From an uncultured Clostridia bacterium (GTDB lineage: Bacteria > Bacillota > Clostridia > Peptostreptococcales > Anaerovoracaceae), in assembly GCA_934255545.1 (NCBI GenBank), contig CAKQOE010000009.1, positions 1-64,000 on the forward strand: DNA of 64,000 nt, written 5' to 3'. A program made the translations under genes and the position numbers. The notes under the pieces were generated by a model. It was given only the letters and a program-made list of their open reading frames with translations. It did no database searches and was not told the origin of the DNA. Positions within the stretch are counted from its first letter, which is position 1. The number at the start of each line of letters is the position of its first letter. Of this stretch, positions 26,000 through 34,766 are shown piece by piece.

Positions 26000-26891
26000 T
26001 AATTTTCTCCTGAATGTCAAATATCATATATTTTACAGCATGTCCGGCGCTGACATTTCGCGCCAGGTCCTTTACAGCTGTCTCCGCGCTTTCTATGGCG
26101 TATGCCAGCTGCTCTGCTGTACATCTTCTTTTGCATTTTTCTATAAGCTCGCCGCTGTCTGTATTGAGCCTCAGACGCCCTCCCGGATCGTATCCCGATA
26201 TGAGTGCATCGCGGTAAAGCGTTTCAGCAATAGATAAGAATCCTGATGCAGCTTCCCTTGAAGCTGTAAATCTGCCTATGTCGTTCCATATACTGTATGC
26301 AGGCGTCCCCATTATGACGGCGGCTGCCGTCGCAAGTGCGTCACGCCTGAATTTTTCATCAGCCTCCGGGCTTCGTTCAAGACCGTCCGAAAACATTTTC
26401 AGCAGCTGGCAGCGCGACCTTATCGTCTGAACAAGCGACTCAGCGTTTTCGACTGTAAGTATGATCGTCACGCCTTCAGGCGGCTCTTCAAGAGTCTTGA
26501 GCAGTCTGTTCTGCGCCCTCAGGGTCATGCTGTCCGCGTTTGATACCAGCATAAACAGCCTGTGTCCTGTATATGATCTCTGCATCGCGCGCGATATCAT
26601 GCCTTCGACGGCGCGGTCCTTTACTGACTCGCCCGGCCTTCCTATGCGTATGATGTCCTCGCTGTTTCCGTCGGCTATCTTGCGGCAGGAAGCGCACATG
26701 CCGCATGCGTCTCCGTCATGTCTTTCGCACAGAGCTGCGCTTATGAAAGCCTCTGCAAGCTTTTGTGTCTCAGACTCTTTTCCTTCTATTATATAGCCAT
26801 GAAACAGCCTTCCTGACTGTATGGCGAGGCGGAGCCTTTCTATAAGCTTTTCATTTCCTTTTAACTCTGAAATAATATCTGAAAAAGACAT
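25971..26891 (-). CDS. holB: DNA polymerase III delta' subunit
   Basis: Part of the clamp loader. The 306-aa protein has the AAA+ fold of the family. SGRLFHGYIIEGKES replaces a canonical Walker A, as is normal for delta'. The zinc-type cysteines CGMCASCRKI are near residue 80, and TLRAQNRLLKTLEEPPEGV (the SRC-region helix) near residue 125 is followed by IRSRCQ. The C-terminal third is weakly conserved. It overlaps ricT by 29 bp, so the two are translated from one message. Confidence 0.93.
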   Translation of the reverse strand: MSFSDIISELKGNEKLIERLRLAIQSGRLFHGYIIEGKESETQKLAEAFISAALCERHDGDACGMCASCRKIADGNSEDIIRIGRPGESVKDRAVEGMISRAMQRSYTGHRLFMLVSNADSMTLRAQNRLLKTLEEPPEGVTIILTVENAESLVQTIRSRCQLLKMFSDGLERSPEADEKFRRDALATAAAVIMGTPAYSIWNDIGRFTASREAASGFLSIAETLYRDALISGYDPGGRLRLNTDSGELIEKCKRRCTAEQLAYAIESAETAVKDLARNVSAGHAVKYMIFDIQEKINDNSNRSKI

Positions 26892-26948
26892 GTTTCCCCT
26901 TTAATGCGCAAACAGAACTGATATCTTCAAATAAATATGATCCGGCTG

Positions 26949-26964
26949 CCGGCGTCACCGCCGG
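26949..26964. repeat. TCAC/GTGA-loop palindrome (family B)
   Basis: ccggcg-TCAC-cgccgg in the ligA-holB gap. Confidence 0.7.
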
Positions 26965-26981
26965 AGCATGGCTGAAATACC

Positions 26982-26997
26982 GCGCGCTCACGCGCGC
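26982..26997. repeat. TCAC/GTGA-loop palindrome (family B)
   Basis: gcgcgc-TCAC-gcgcgc, 17 bp from the previous element. The two neighbours have different arms but the same loop. Confidence 0.7.
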
Positions 26998-27036
26998 ATG
27001 GCATATCAAATAATTATAACACTGTATAAGTATTTC

Positions 27037-27080
27037 GTCAAAAAGAAACGGGAAGCTGTTTTTATGCGGCTTCCCGTTTT
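27037..27080 (-). terminator. intrinsic terminator of ligA
   Basis: An 11-bp stem (aaacgggaagc / gcttcccgttt) with a 12-nt loop. On the minus strand the stem is followed by CTTTTT. It lies about 70 bp after the ligA stop. Confidence 0.85.
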
Positions 27081-27085
27081 CTTTC

Positions 27086-27100
27086 GTGCGCTGGGCGCAC
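27086..27100. repeat. family A palindrome variant
   Basis: gtgcgc-tgg-gcgcac between the ligA stop and its terminator. One centre base differs from the GCC-N-GGC core. Confidence 0.55.
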
Positions 27101-27150
27101 GCTGATCTGTATGTTTACTTTACTTTATTGACATGGCCGCGCCATCAGCA

Positions 27151-29163
27151 TCACCGGCCGATCATTTTTCTGAATTCGTCTTCGTCTATGATCGTCGTTC
27201 CGAGCTGCTGTGCTTTTGTAAGCTTGCTGCCTGCTGCTTCGCCTGCGAGCAGGTAGTCCGTTTTTTTTGAGACACTGCCGCTGACTTTGCCGCCTCGCTC
27301 TTCTATGAGGGCTGCTGCGGCTTTCCTGTCCATTGACGGCAGCGTGCCTGTTATTACGAATGTTTTGCCCTCGAATATCTGTTCCGCCTGCTCAGCCGGC
27401 TCTTCCATTTTCATATTGACGCCTGCTTCTTTTAGGCGGTCTATGATGCGTATATTTTGCTCATCGTCGAAAAACGCTCTTACTGCGTCGGCTGTTACGG
27501 AGCCTACGTCGTCTACGTCTGTCAGTCTGTCAGCCGGGGCTGACGCAAGCTCGTCTATGCTGCCGAAGTGCTTCATTAATGATTTTGCTGCGGCTTTTCC
27601 TACGTTTGGTATTCCAAATCCTGTAAGGAGCCTGAACGGTTCGTTTGATTTTGAAGCTTCTATGGCTGCCAGGAGTTTATCTGTATTTTTTTCTTTGCCT
27701 ATTATACCCAGTTCTATCAGTTTGTCACGGTGATCTGACAGGTAATATATGTCAGAAATATCGTGTATAAATCCCTGTGCTATAAGCTCCCGTATATATG
27801 CCTCACCGAATCCTTTTATATCCATGGCGTCGCGGCCTACGAAATTTATGATATGGCGCTCGACCTGAGCCGGGCATGAGCTTCCGGTGCATTTCATATC
27901 TGCGGTATCCTCGTCGCGCACTACGAGTGCTCCGCATACAGGGCAGCGATCAGGTATCCTGAATCTTACAGTTCCAGGCTGCCTTTTTTCCTTTACGACC
28001 GACTTGACTTTCGGTATGATCTCGCCTGATTTGTAAACGCGGACCGTATCTCCGATGCCTATATCAAGGTCGTCTATATAATCCTGATTGTGGAGCGTTG
28101 CGCGCGTTACTGTCGTTCCGCAAAGGCGCACAGGGTCAAACACAGCCGTCGGCGTCACTCTTCCGGTACGTCCTACCGAAAGCTCTATATCGCGGACTAC
28201 AGTTTCTTTTTCCTCAGGCGGATACTTGTATGCGACGAGCCATCCTCCATTTTTGGCAGTATCCGGACATTTCTTTCGGTCCTCAAGGTCATTGAGCTTT
28301 ACTACTGCGCCGTCTATGTCATACGCAAGCTCACCGCGCATGGCACCTATTTTTTCTATCGCGTCCCACACTTCGTCAGCTGTCCTGCACACGAAATAAT
28401 GCTCTATGACCTTTATGCCGTTAGACTTCAGGAAGTCGTAGACCTCTTCATGAGTAGCGAATTCACGTCCTCTTACATCCTGAAGATTGAATACGAACAT
28501 CGAAAGTCCGCGTTCTGCAGTAATGGACGGGTCAAGCTGGCGCAGCGTCCCCGCTGCACAATTCCTCGGATTTGCGAACAGTTTTTTGCCGAGTATTTCC
28601 TGACGTTCGTTTACTCTGTCAAACACTGCGTTTTCCATATACACTTCGCCGCGTATCTCAAGATACTCGAGCTTGTCTTTAAGCGTCTGAACGACGTCCC
28701 CTATAACTCTGGCGTTTTCTGTAACGTCCTCTCCTTCTATACGCCCGTCGCCGCGCGTTATAGCGGTCACGAGCTCGCCGTTCTCGTAGCGCAGCGCCAT
28801 AGAAAGTCCGTCTATCTTTGTCTCGACTATGAACTCTGTATCATCGCCGAGCTTTTCTTTCATATCATTTACAAATTTGTCAACATCTTCTCTTGAGAAT
28901 ACATCCTGGATCGAGAGCATAGGGACTCTGTGGCGGACCATGACGCCTGCCGTCCTTTTGGCCTTTCCGCCCACTCTTTTTGTAGGCGAATCTGCGTCTG
29001 CCAGCTCAGGATGCTCTTTTTCCAGCGCACGCAGCTCAAGAGAGAGCCGGTCGAACTCGTAGTCTGTGATCTCAGGTGAATCCTGGTTGAAATACAGATC
29101 GTTATGCTTTTCAAGAAGCGCTTCGAGTTCTTTTATCCTTTTTTTTACATTTTTCACTTCCAT
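27151..29163 (-). CDS. ligA: NAD-dependent DNA ligase
   Basis: Seals nicks in replication and repair. The 670 aa is full length. The adenylated Lys is in ETKIDGLSMALRYENG near residue 118. The OB-fold, the zinc finger CPVCGALVVRDEDTADMKC...CPAQ near residues 405-435, the HhH region and a C-terminal BRCT domain (about residues 590-670, GKTFVITGTLPSMDRKAAA) are all present. It follows pcrA on the same strand. A terminator-like hairpin lies immediately before its AAGGTGA ribosome site. Confidence 0.97.
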   Translation of the reverse strand: MEVKNVKKRIKELEALLEKHNDLYFNQDSPEITDYEFDRLSLELRALEKEHPELADADSPTKRVGGKAKRTAGVMVRHRVPMLSIQDVFSREDVDKFVNDMKEKLGDDTEFIVETKIDGLSMALRYENGELVTAITRGDGRIEGEDVTENARVIGDVVQTLKDKLEYLEIRGEVYMENAVFDRVNERQEILGKKLFANPRNCAAGTLRQLDPSITAERGLSMFVFNLQDVRGREFATHEEVYDFLKSNGIKVIEHYFVCRTADEVWDAIEKIGAMRGELAYDIDGAVVKLNDLEDRKKCPDTAKNGGWLVAYKYPPEEKETVVRDIELSVGRTGRVTPTAVFDPVRLCGTTVTRATLHNQDYIDDLDIGIGDTVRVYKSGEIIPKVKSVVKEKRQPGTVRFRIPDRCPVCGALVVRDEDTADMKCTGSSCPAQVERHIINFVGRDAMDIKGFGEAYIRELIAQGFIHDISDIYYLSDHRDKLIELGIIGKEKNTDKLLAAIEASKSNEPFRLLTGFGIPNVGKAAAKSLMKHFGSIDELASAPADRLTDVDDVGSVTADAVRAFFDDEQNIRIIDRLKEAGVNMKMEEPAEQAEQIFEGKTFVITGTLPSMDRKAAAALIEERGGKVSGSVSKKTDYLLAGEAAGSKLTKAQQLGTTIIDEDEFRKMIGR

Positions 29164-29174
29164 ATTTTCACCTT

Positions 29175-29211
29175 AAAAGAGACTGTCGTTTTTTACGGAA
29201 CAGTCTCTTTT
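29175..29211 (-). terminator. hairpin between pcrA and ligA
   Basis: A perfect 12-bp stem (aaaagagactgt / acagtctctttt) ends in TTTT and is followed within a few bases by the ligA ribosome site, so read-through into ligA is probably partial. Confidence 0.75.
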
Positions 29212-29236
29212 CAATTTCAGTATACATTACTTTTGT

Positions 29237-31570
29237 TTATATTTTCGTCAGCGGAGCGACGCTGAGCGACAGTTTTTTCATTCCTGCCGTGTCGAACGCT
29301 ATAGTGGCTACATCGCCTTTTATCGTTATTATCATGCCTTCGCCAAACTTTGGATGGCTTACTCGGTCGCCGTTTTTCAGGTCTTCCTTTGATGCGGCTG
29401 ACGCGTTCTTTATGGTGGCGGTATTCTGCTTTATATACTTGAGCTGGTCGAACGGTCTGTTTGATGTCCCGTACTGCGGGCGCGAGCCCACGCGGCCTGA
29501 TGCCGTTCCCATTGCTGCATTTCCTGCAGCAGATCCCGGAAGTCTGCCGTTATTGCTCACGACAGTACCGCGTCCCGACTGTCCGAAAGCGCCGTCAAAC
29601 GGCTTTTCCTGATAGCTCCTGAAGCCGAGACCGTCCGACTCCTCATCAAACAGATCCCTGTCAAGCTCTTTGAGGAACGTTGACTCGCGAGTATACTCTG
29701 TGCGGCCGTATATCATGCGCGCTATGGCGCTCGTAAGGAAAAGCTGTTCCTTTGCGCGCGTTATGCCTACATAGCACAGACGGCGCTCTTCTTCCATGCC
29801 GTCCATCGTGTCGAGCGCTCTGTGGCCCGGAAACAGGCCGTCCTCCATGCCCGGCATAAATACTACAGGAAATTCCAGACCTTTTGCGCTGTGAAGCGTC
29901 ATAAATACAACAGCGTTCTCGTCAGGCTGGTGATTGTCAACGTCGGCGACGAGAGCTACCTGCTCAAGGAACTCCGCAAGCGTTATCTGCGGATTCTCGT
30001 CCTCTGCGTCATACATTACTGACTTGAACTCCAGAAGGTTCTCTATACGGCCCTCAGCCTCTATAGCGCCTTCAGAATGTTCGTTTACTATAGTTTCGAG
30101 GACGTTCAGATAACCGCTGTCCACAAGCAGGCGGTCATATATATCGCTCACGCGCAGCTCGTCCTGCTGTGAATGTACGGACGCCAGCATGTTTATAAAG
30201 TCGTGCATAGCTGATGCGACCTTTGACGAAAGTCCGTCTATAACATCATCGTCGCACAGGAGCTCAAACAGGCTAACATCGCGCTGATCTGCGAGTATCT
30301 GAAGCTTTTCCATAGTTTTGGCTCCGACGCCGCGCTTCGGCTCGTTTACTACGCGCATGAACGCAAGATCGTCTGCGGGGTTGAGCACCAGGCGCATATA
30401 CGCCATCATGTCCTTTATTTCCTTGCGGTCGTAGAATTTCGTGCCTCCGAGGACGCGGTACGGGATATTATGCCCCATAAACGCTTCTTCAAAACTTCTT
30501 GACTGAGCATTTGTCCTGTAAAGAACTGCAAAATCAGAATATTTTCGTCCGTTCGTCATCAGGCGCTCTACCTGCCCGGCAACATACGCAGCCTCTTCTT
30601 TTTCATTTCTCAGGCGCTTGTACATGAGCTTGCTTCCGTCGTCCTGAGTCGTCCAGAGCTCCTTGTCCTTGCGGCCCTTGTTGTGCTTTATGACGGAATG
30701 AGCTGCTTTCAGGATATTGGCCTTTGAACGATAATTCTGCTCAAGCTTTACGACCTTCGTTCCCGGAAAATCCTTTTCAAATGAAAGGATGTTTCTGATG
30801 TCAGCGCCTCTCCACTGGTATATGCACTGATCGTCGTCACCGACGACGCATATATTTTTATTTTTTTCAGCGAGCATTTTTATGAACCTGTACTGCATGA
30901 AGTTCGTATCCTGATACTCGTCTACCATTATGTATCTGAAACGGTTGCGGTACTTTTCAAGTATGTCCGGATCCTTTTCAAACAGCTCTACTGTACGCCA
31001 TATAAGATCGTCAAAATCCATGGCGCTGTTTTTCTTCAGCGTCCTTTCGTACTCCATGTAAAGCTTTCCCATGATCTGCTCAGGGTAGCTTCCCGCGCCC
31101 ATTGCAAACTCGCGCGCCGTCATGCCCTTTTCCTTTGCATCGCTTATCGCGCCGAGTACGGATACAGGCTTAAACTGCTTCTCATCGACATTGAGCGCTT
31201 TTATAGCTGCTCTTATCACAGCCTTCTGATCGACAGGATCGTATATCGTAAAGTCCTTAGAGTATCCCAGAACGTCCGCGTGCATCCGCAGTATCCTGAG
31301 ACAGGCTGAGTGGAATGTCATTATCCACATATTTATGCCGCCTCCGACAAGACTTTCAACTCTTTCTCTCATTTCCTTTGCAGCCTTGTTTGTAAATGTT
31401 ACTGCAAGTATTTCCCAGGGAGATATTCCTTTTTCACGTATCATATACGCTATACGGCGCGTCATAGTGCTCGTCTTGCCGCTTCCTGCACCGGCAAGTA
31501 TAAGAAGCGGACCATCTACATGCATGGCCGCTTCTTTCTGTTTGTCGTTCAGATTTTCAAGATATTCCAT
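29237..31570 (-). CDS. pcrA: UvrD/PcrA-type 3'-5' DNA helicase
   Basis: Superfamily 1A helicase in excision repair and clearing of transcription or recombination intermediates. The 777-aa protein shows all motifs: the Q motif LNDKQKEA, Walker A LAGAGSGKTSTM near residue 28, motif II MVDEYQDTN, motif III VVGDDDQCIYQWRGAD, motif V TLHSAKGLEFPVVF and motif VI EERRLCYVGITRAKEQL. The C-terminal tail ends in a Tudor-like segment (VSHPKFGEGMIITIKGDVATIAF), as in PcrA. Start and nfo stop overlap by one base (TAATG). Confidence 0.97.
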   Translation of the reverse strand: MEYLENLNDKQKEAAMHVDGPLLILAGAGSGKTSTMTRRIAYMIREKGISPWEILAVTFTNKAAKEMRERVESLVGGGINMWIMTFHSACLRILRMHADVLGYSKDFTIYDPVDQKAVIRAAIKALNVDEKQFKPVSVLGAISDAKEKGMTAREFAMGAGSYPEQIMGKLYMEYERTLKKNSAMDFDDLIWRTVELFEKDPDILEKYRNRFRYIMVDEYQDTNFMQYRFIKMLAEKNKNICVVGDDDQCIYQWRGADIRNILSFEKDFPGTKVVKLEQNYRSKANILKAAHSVIKHNKGRKDKELWTTQDDGSKLMYKRLRNEKEEAAYVAGQVERLMTNGRKYSDFAVLYRTNAQSRSFEEAFMGHNIPYRVLGGTKFYDRKEIKDMMAYMRLVLNPADDLAFMRVVNEPKRGVGAKTMEKLQILADQRDVSLFELLCDDDVIDGLSSKVASAMHDFINMLASVHSQQDELRVSDIYDRLLVDSGYLNVLETIVNEHSEGAIEAEGRIENLLEFKSVMYDAEDENPQITLAEFLEQVALVADVDNHQPDENAVVFMTLHSAKGLEFPVVFMPGMEDGLFPGHRALDTMDGMEEERRLCYVGITRAKEQLFLTSAIARMIYGRTEYTRESTFLKELDRDLFDEESDGLGFRSYQEKPFDGAFGQSGRGTVVSNNGRLPGSAAGNAAMGTASGRVGSRPQYGTSNRPFDQLKYIKQNTATIKNASAASKEDLKNGDRVSHPKFGEGMIITIKGDVATIAFDTAGMKKLSLSVAPLTKI

Positions 31571-32409
31571 TATTCTCCTATTTTCTCCCGTATCATTTTT
31601 ATTTCTGCTGCATATCCGTCGAGCTCGTTTGGTGTTTCAAGGCTGAAAGGCAGCCCTGCGAGCCTGTCGCTTCCGACTACAGCAGCTATGGCGTCAAGTC
31701 CTATACTTCCTTCGCCTATCTTTGCATGTCTGTCCTTGTGGCATCCCAGGTCGTTCATATTGTCATTTACGTGGACGCCGCCTACCCTTTCGAGCCCTAC
31801 TACGCGGTCTATCTCGTCAAGCACGCCGTCAAGGTCGTTGACTATATCATACCCTGCAGAGTGCATATGGCATGTATCTATGACTATACCCATGCGTTTA
31901 TTGTGTTTAACTCCCTGGATGATCTGAGCCAGCTCTTCAAAATTTCTTCCTATCTCTGAGCCCTTTCCTGACATGCCCTCAAGTAGCACAAGAGGCCCGT
32001 CGTCATCAGTCACTGCTTCATTGAGAGCGTCAACTATGAACTCTATGCCGCGCTCCGCTCCCTGGCCTACATGGCTGCCCGGGTGAAACAGGAATCTCGC
32101 GTCAGGCAGGTATTTCATCCTATCTATGTCCTCCTTCAGGACTCCGCGCGCAAACGTCCTTATGTCTTCCTTGTCGGAGCACAGGTTCATAGTATACGGC
32201 GCATGCGCGAGCAGCGGTCCGAACTCATATTCTTTCATTATATCTGCAAGCTTCTTTATATCCTTTTCATCTGTCGCTTTTGCATTTCCTCCGCGCGGGT
32301 TGCGCGTAAAGAACTGGAATGTATTAGCTCCTATTGAAACAGCCTCCCGGGCTGCTTTTGCATATCCTTTTGCTATCGATAAATGGCATCCTAAATATAT
32401 CTTTTTCAA
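31570..32409 (-). CDS. nfo: endonuclease IV
   Basis: An AP endonuclease of base excision repair with three zinc ions in a TIM barrel. The 279-aa product has the signature motifs: LAHAPYTMNL, LFHPGSHVGQG, IDTCHMHSAGYD and the metal-binding HVNDNMNDLGCHKDRHAKIGEG near residue 220. It is translationally coupled to pcrA, forming a repair pair on one transcript. Confidence 0.96.
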   Translation of the reverse strand: MKKIYLGCHLSIAKGYAKAAREAVSIGANTFQFFTRNPRGGNAKATDEKDIKKLADIMKEYEFGPLLAHAPYTMNLCSDKEDIRTFARGVLKEDIDRMKYLPDARFLFHPGSHVGQGAERGIEFIVDALNEAVTDDDGPLVLLEGMSGKGSEIGRNFEELAQIIQGVKHNKRMGIVIDTCHMHSAGYDIVNDLDGVLDEIDRVVGLERVGGVHVNDNMNDLGCHKDRHAKIGEGSIGLDAIAAVVGSDRLAGLPFSLETPNELDGYAAEIKMIREKIGE

Positions 32410-32441
32410 ATTTTTACCTCTTTTTATATTTATTTCCTTTA

Positions 32442-32457
32442 CAGGCCGTGAGGCCTG
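32442..32457. repeat. GTGA-loop palindrome (family B)
   Basis: caggcc-GTGA-ggcctg, 4 bp beyond the stop codon of the kinase gene. Confidence 0.7.
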
Positions 32458-32460
32458 ATA

Positions 32461-34302
32461 CTACTTTACCCATATTCCGCCGCCGAGGAATTCGCACATT
32501 ATTGAATTATTCGAAATATCCTTCGTATCCGTCATAGCGTTCACGCAGCGCAGCATCCTCAGCAGACGCTGAGCTTCAAGGTACTGCGGCTCTTCCGGTC
32601 TTATGTCCTGCAAGCTGTCCTGGACGAGCGGCTTCAGCACTGCCAGCTCATACATAAGTGCGGAGTTGAACACGACATCAGCCTCGCCGTTATACGGAAA
32701 TATGTTTTTTATCTCGCCTCTTCTGACGCCAGGCCATTCAGCTATAGTCTCGCGCGCATTCTTGTTCCTCGACCTCATATCGCGCGCCATGCGGCGTATG
32801 AATCGTATGTCTGTAAGCGGTATTCTGTTGTTATCATCTATATTAAGTGTTGTCAACGGACTGATATATATCCTGTATTTTTCATCATCATCTATATGAT
32901 ATGTGAGACGGCGATTCAGTGCGTGGATGCCCTCGATAACTATAGGCTGGTCGTCCTCGGCCCTCGTTATGCGCATGCCGTAGCGCTTGCTGCCGGTAAT
33001 AAAATCAAATACAGGCATATCTACTGTCTCGCCCGCCAGCAGAGCATTCATCTGATCGTTGAAAAGTTCAACATCTACTGCCTCAAGATCCTCGAAATTA
33101 TACTTTCCGTTTTCATCACGCGGCGCCTGACCTCTTTCAACAAAATAATCATCCGTACCCATATAAAGAGGCCTCATGCCGTTGACGCGCAGCTGTATGC
33201 ACAGGCGCTGGGCAAATGTCGTTTTTCCTGATGATGACGGTCCGGCTATAAGTATTATACGCTTTTTCTTTTTAACTATTTCATCCGCTATCATAGCGAT
33301 CTTCTTTTCGTGCATAGCCTCGTTTATAAGGATGAACTCATGCCATTCGCCGTTCTGAAGCTTGCGGTTCAGGTCGCTTATCTTCCTTACGTTGACATAG
33401 CTCTGCCATCTGGATACGTCGCTCAGAGCTTTGTACAGATTTTTGTCGTTCCTGTAGTCAAGAAGCTTCTGCGGGCTCTCTGCATGCGGTACGCGGATCA
33501 TAAGATTTCCTTCGTAAGGTACGAGGTCGAATATCTTAAGCTGGCCTGATGACTCAAGCAGAGGATCGTAAAAAACAGCCGTAAAATCGCCGCACTTATA
33601 TTCAAATATTTCCTGTACCTCGCAGTTTCTGAGAAATTCTATCTGTTCGTATGTAAGATTTTTAACAGTTTCTATGTACTCCATGCCGGCATCGCCGTAA
33701 TGCTCCTGTACGATCGTCGGATCCTTTAGCGCTTTTTCTATCGTCGTGATATCCTCTATCGCATTAGCAGCTGCAAGTATGTCAGCGTGTCTTACTATGC
33801 GCTTTGTGAATTTTCTGTTTTCAGCTACTATTTCCTTCATGCGGTACTCTATCTGCCACACAAGTCCTACAGCAGACTTTGTATCTGCCGGCGTTTTCAT
33901 CTTTACAAAAAGTCCGCCGTTCAGAGGATATTTCAGCGAAACGCGTGCTCCCGGCATAACATCGTTGAGCGCGATAAGAAACAGAAAGAATATGCTCCGC
34001 TGATATATAAGGCGCGCCAGGCGCGCTCTCAGGTCAAGCAGCTTTACTGTGCACGATCTTGTAAGAACAAAGCTGAGATCTCTGCCTATGCCATTTACGA
34101 TAGCAAAAACAGGCTCGGAGCCCTCCGGACCATCCCAGTATTTTTCAGCAAGCTCATAAAGAGATATCTGTTTTTCTTCATAAAAAACTCTTGAAGCGCC
34201 GGCTTCCGGCTCGGCATCCTGAGGTATTATCTCTATCCTTATCTTTTCATCTTTTTTATCTGCAATATTTGTATTTACAGCGTTATTTTCAGCGTTCGTC
34301 AC
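32461..34302 (-). CDS. uridine kinase-like nucleoside kinase with TGS-like N-terminus
   Basis: Members of this clostridial family combine an N-terminal TGS/ThrRS-editing-like part with a phosphoribulokinase/uridine kinase-type P-loop kinase. The substrate is not settled. Walker A RIILIAGPSSSGKTTFAQRL is near residue 345. The kinase domain has MGTDDYFVERG, DLEAVDVELF and VIEGIHALN. IYQRSIFFLFLIA near residue 98 marks the N-terminal part. At 613 aa it is longer than the roughly 550 I would expect. The start is GTG with an AGTGAGGT site. A 15-bp palindrome (34012-34026) encodes RARLAR near residue 94. Confidence 0.85.
   Translation of the reverse strand: MTNAENNAVNTNIADKKDEKIRIEIIPQDAEPEAGASRVFYEEKQISLYELAEKYWDGPEGSEPVFAIVNGIGRDLSFVLTRSCTVKLLDLRARLARLIYQRSIFFLFLIALNDVMPGARVSLKYPLNGGLFVKMKTPADTKSAVGLVWQIEYRMKEIVAENRKFTKRIVRHADILAAANAIEDITTIEKALKDPTIVQEHYGDAGMEYIETVKNLTYEQIEFLRNCEVQEIFEYKCGDFTAVFYDPLLESSGQLKIFDLVPYEGNLMIRVPHAESPQKLLDYRNDKNLYKALSDVSRWQSYVNVRKISDLNRKLQNGEWHEFILINEAMHEKKIAMIADEIVKKKKRIILIAGPSSSGKTTFAQRLCIQLRVNGMRPLYMGTDDYFVERGQAPRDENGKYNFEDLEAVDVELFNDQMNALLAGETVDMPVFDFITGSKRYGMRITRAEDDQPIVIEGIHALNRRLTYHIDDDEKYRIYISPLTTLNIDDNNRIPLTDIRFIRRMARDMRSRNKNARETIAEWPGVRRGEIKNIFPYNGEADVVFNSALMYELAVLKPLVQDSLQDIRPEEPQYLEAQRLLRMLRCVNAMTDTKDISNNSIMCEFLGGGIWVK
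34012..34026. repeat. GCC-N-GGC palindrome (family A), inside kinase gene
   Basis: gcgcgccaggcgcgc, identical to the element upstream of adhE (59751-59765), read in a different frame (RARLAR) from the APGA-encoding copies. Confidence 0.6.
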
Positions 34303-34364
34303 AGTATGACCTCACTTTCATTTATCCACTCACATTTAACTCACATCTGTATATGTAATTACTG

Positions 34365-34394
34365 ATTATACCATAAACCATGCTTTTCAGTAAA
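34365..34394 (-). promoter_or_regulatory. promoter of nucleoside kinase
   Basis: On the minus strand TTTACT (34389-34394) and a perfect TATAAT (34365-34370) are 18 bp apart, about 60 bp before the GTG start. Confidence 0.6.
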
Positions 34395-34430
34395 CATGCA
34401 GCGGACTGCTCACGGTAAGCTCAACGCTGA

Positions 34431-34486
34431 AAAAGACTGCCGGACACGCTGTATATGTGGAGATACAGCGCACACGGCAGTCTTTT
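34431..34486 (-). terminator. strong extended terminator hairpin
   Basis: A 12-bp outer stem (aaaagactgccg / cggcagtctttt) plus an 8-bp inner stem (cgctgtat / atacagcg) with an 8-nt loop. T-runs flank both sides. It ends transcription coming from the PC4 gene or from the region between. Confidence 0.85.
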
Positions 34487-34489
34487 CTA

Positions 34490-34730
34490 TCTGCTTAATA
34501 AAATTGGAAGTACCAAAGGAGACTGCCTGCGCCGACGGGGACCGCCGCAGTACGCCTCCTCTTTACATATTGATCTTTATCCAGATACTCAGGATCGCAG
34601 CCTGCCGGACAGCATTACTCACGCTGCTCAGCAGGTATATCTTATTCGATCATCATCAGGCCTTATTATTTTTACACCGTAAAGGTGTATATCGATCCCG
34701 CAGGCATTTGCAGGACCATGAGAAAAACTT
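34490..34730 (-). ncRNA. possible structured RNA or long 3' leader (unassigned)
   Basis: About 280 bp between the PC4 stop and the strong terminator contain no credible ORF. Read on the minus strand they show several hairpins: a small acacc/ggtgt stem near 34680, a nested cctgc...gcagg stem with an inner agca/tgct around 34600-34635, and an aggag...ctcct stem enclosing ctgcg/cgcag around 34515-34560. I found no match to a riboswitch, T-box, 6S, SRP or tmRNA signature. It could simply be a 3' UTR. Confidence 0.3.
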
Positions 34731-34766
34731 TAAAATTTGAAAAAGGCAGAGGACATGAGTAATATT

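Noticed and set aside
28090..28896. 268-aa plus-strand ORF opposite ligA
   Set aside because: Complete overlap with ligA catalytic and zinc-finger regions; no independent support.
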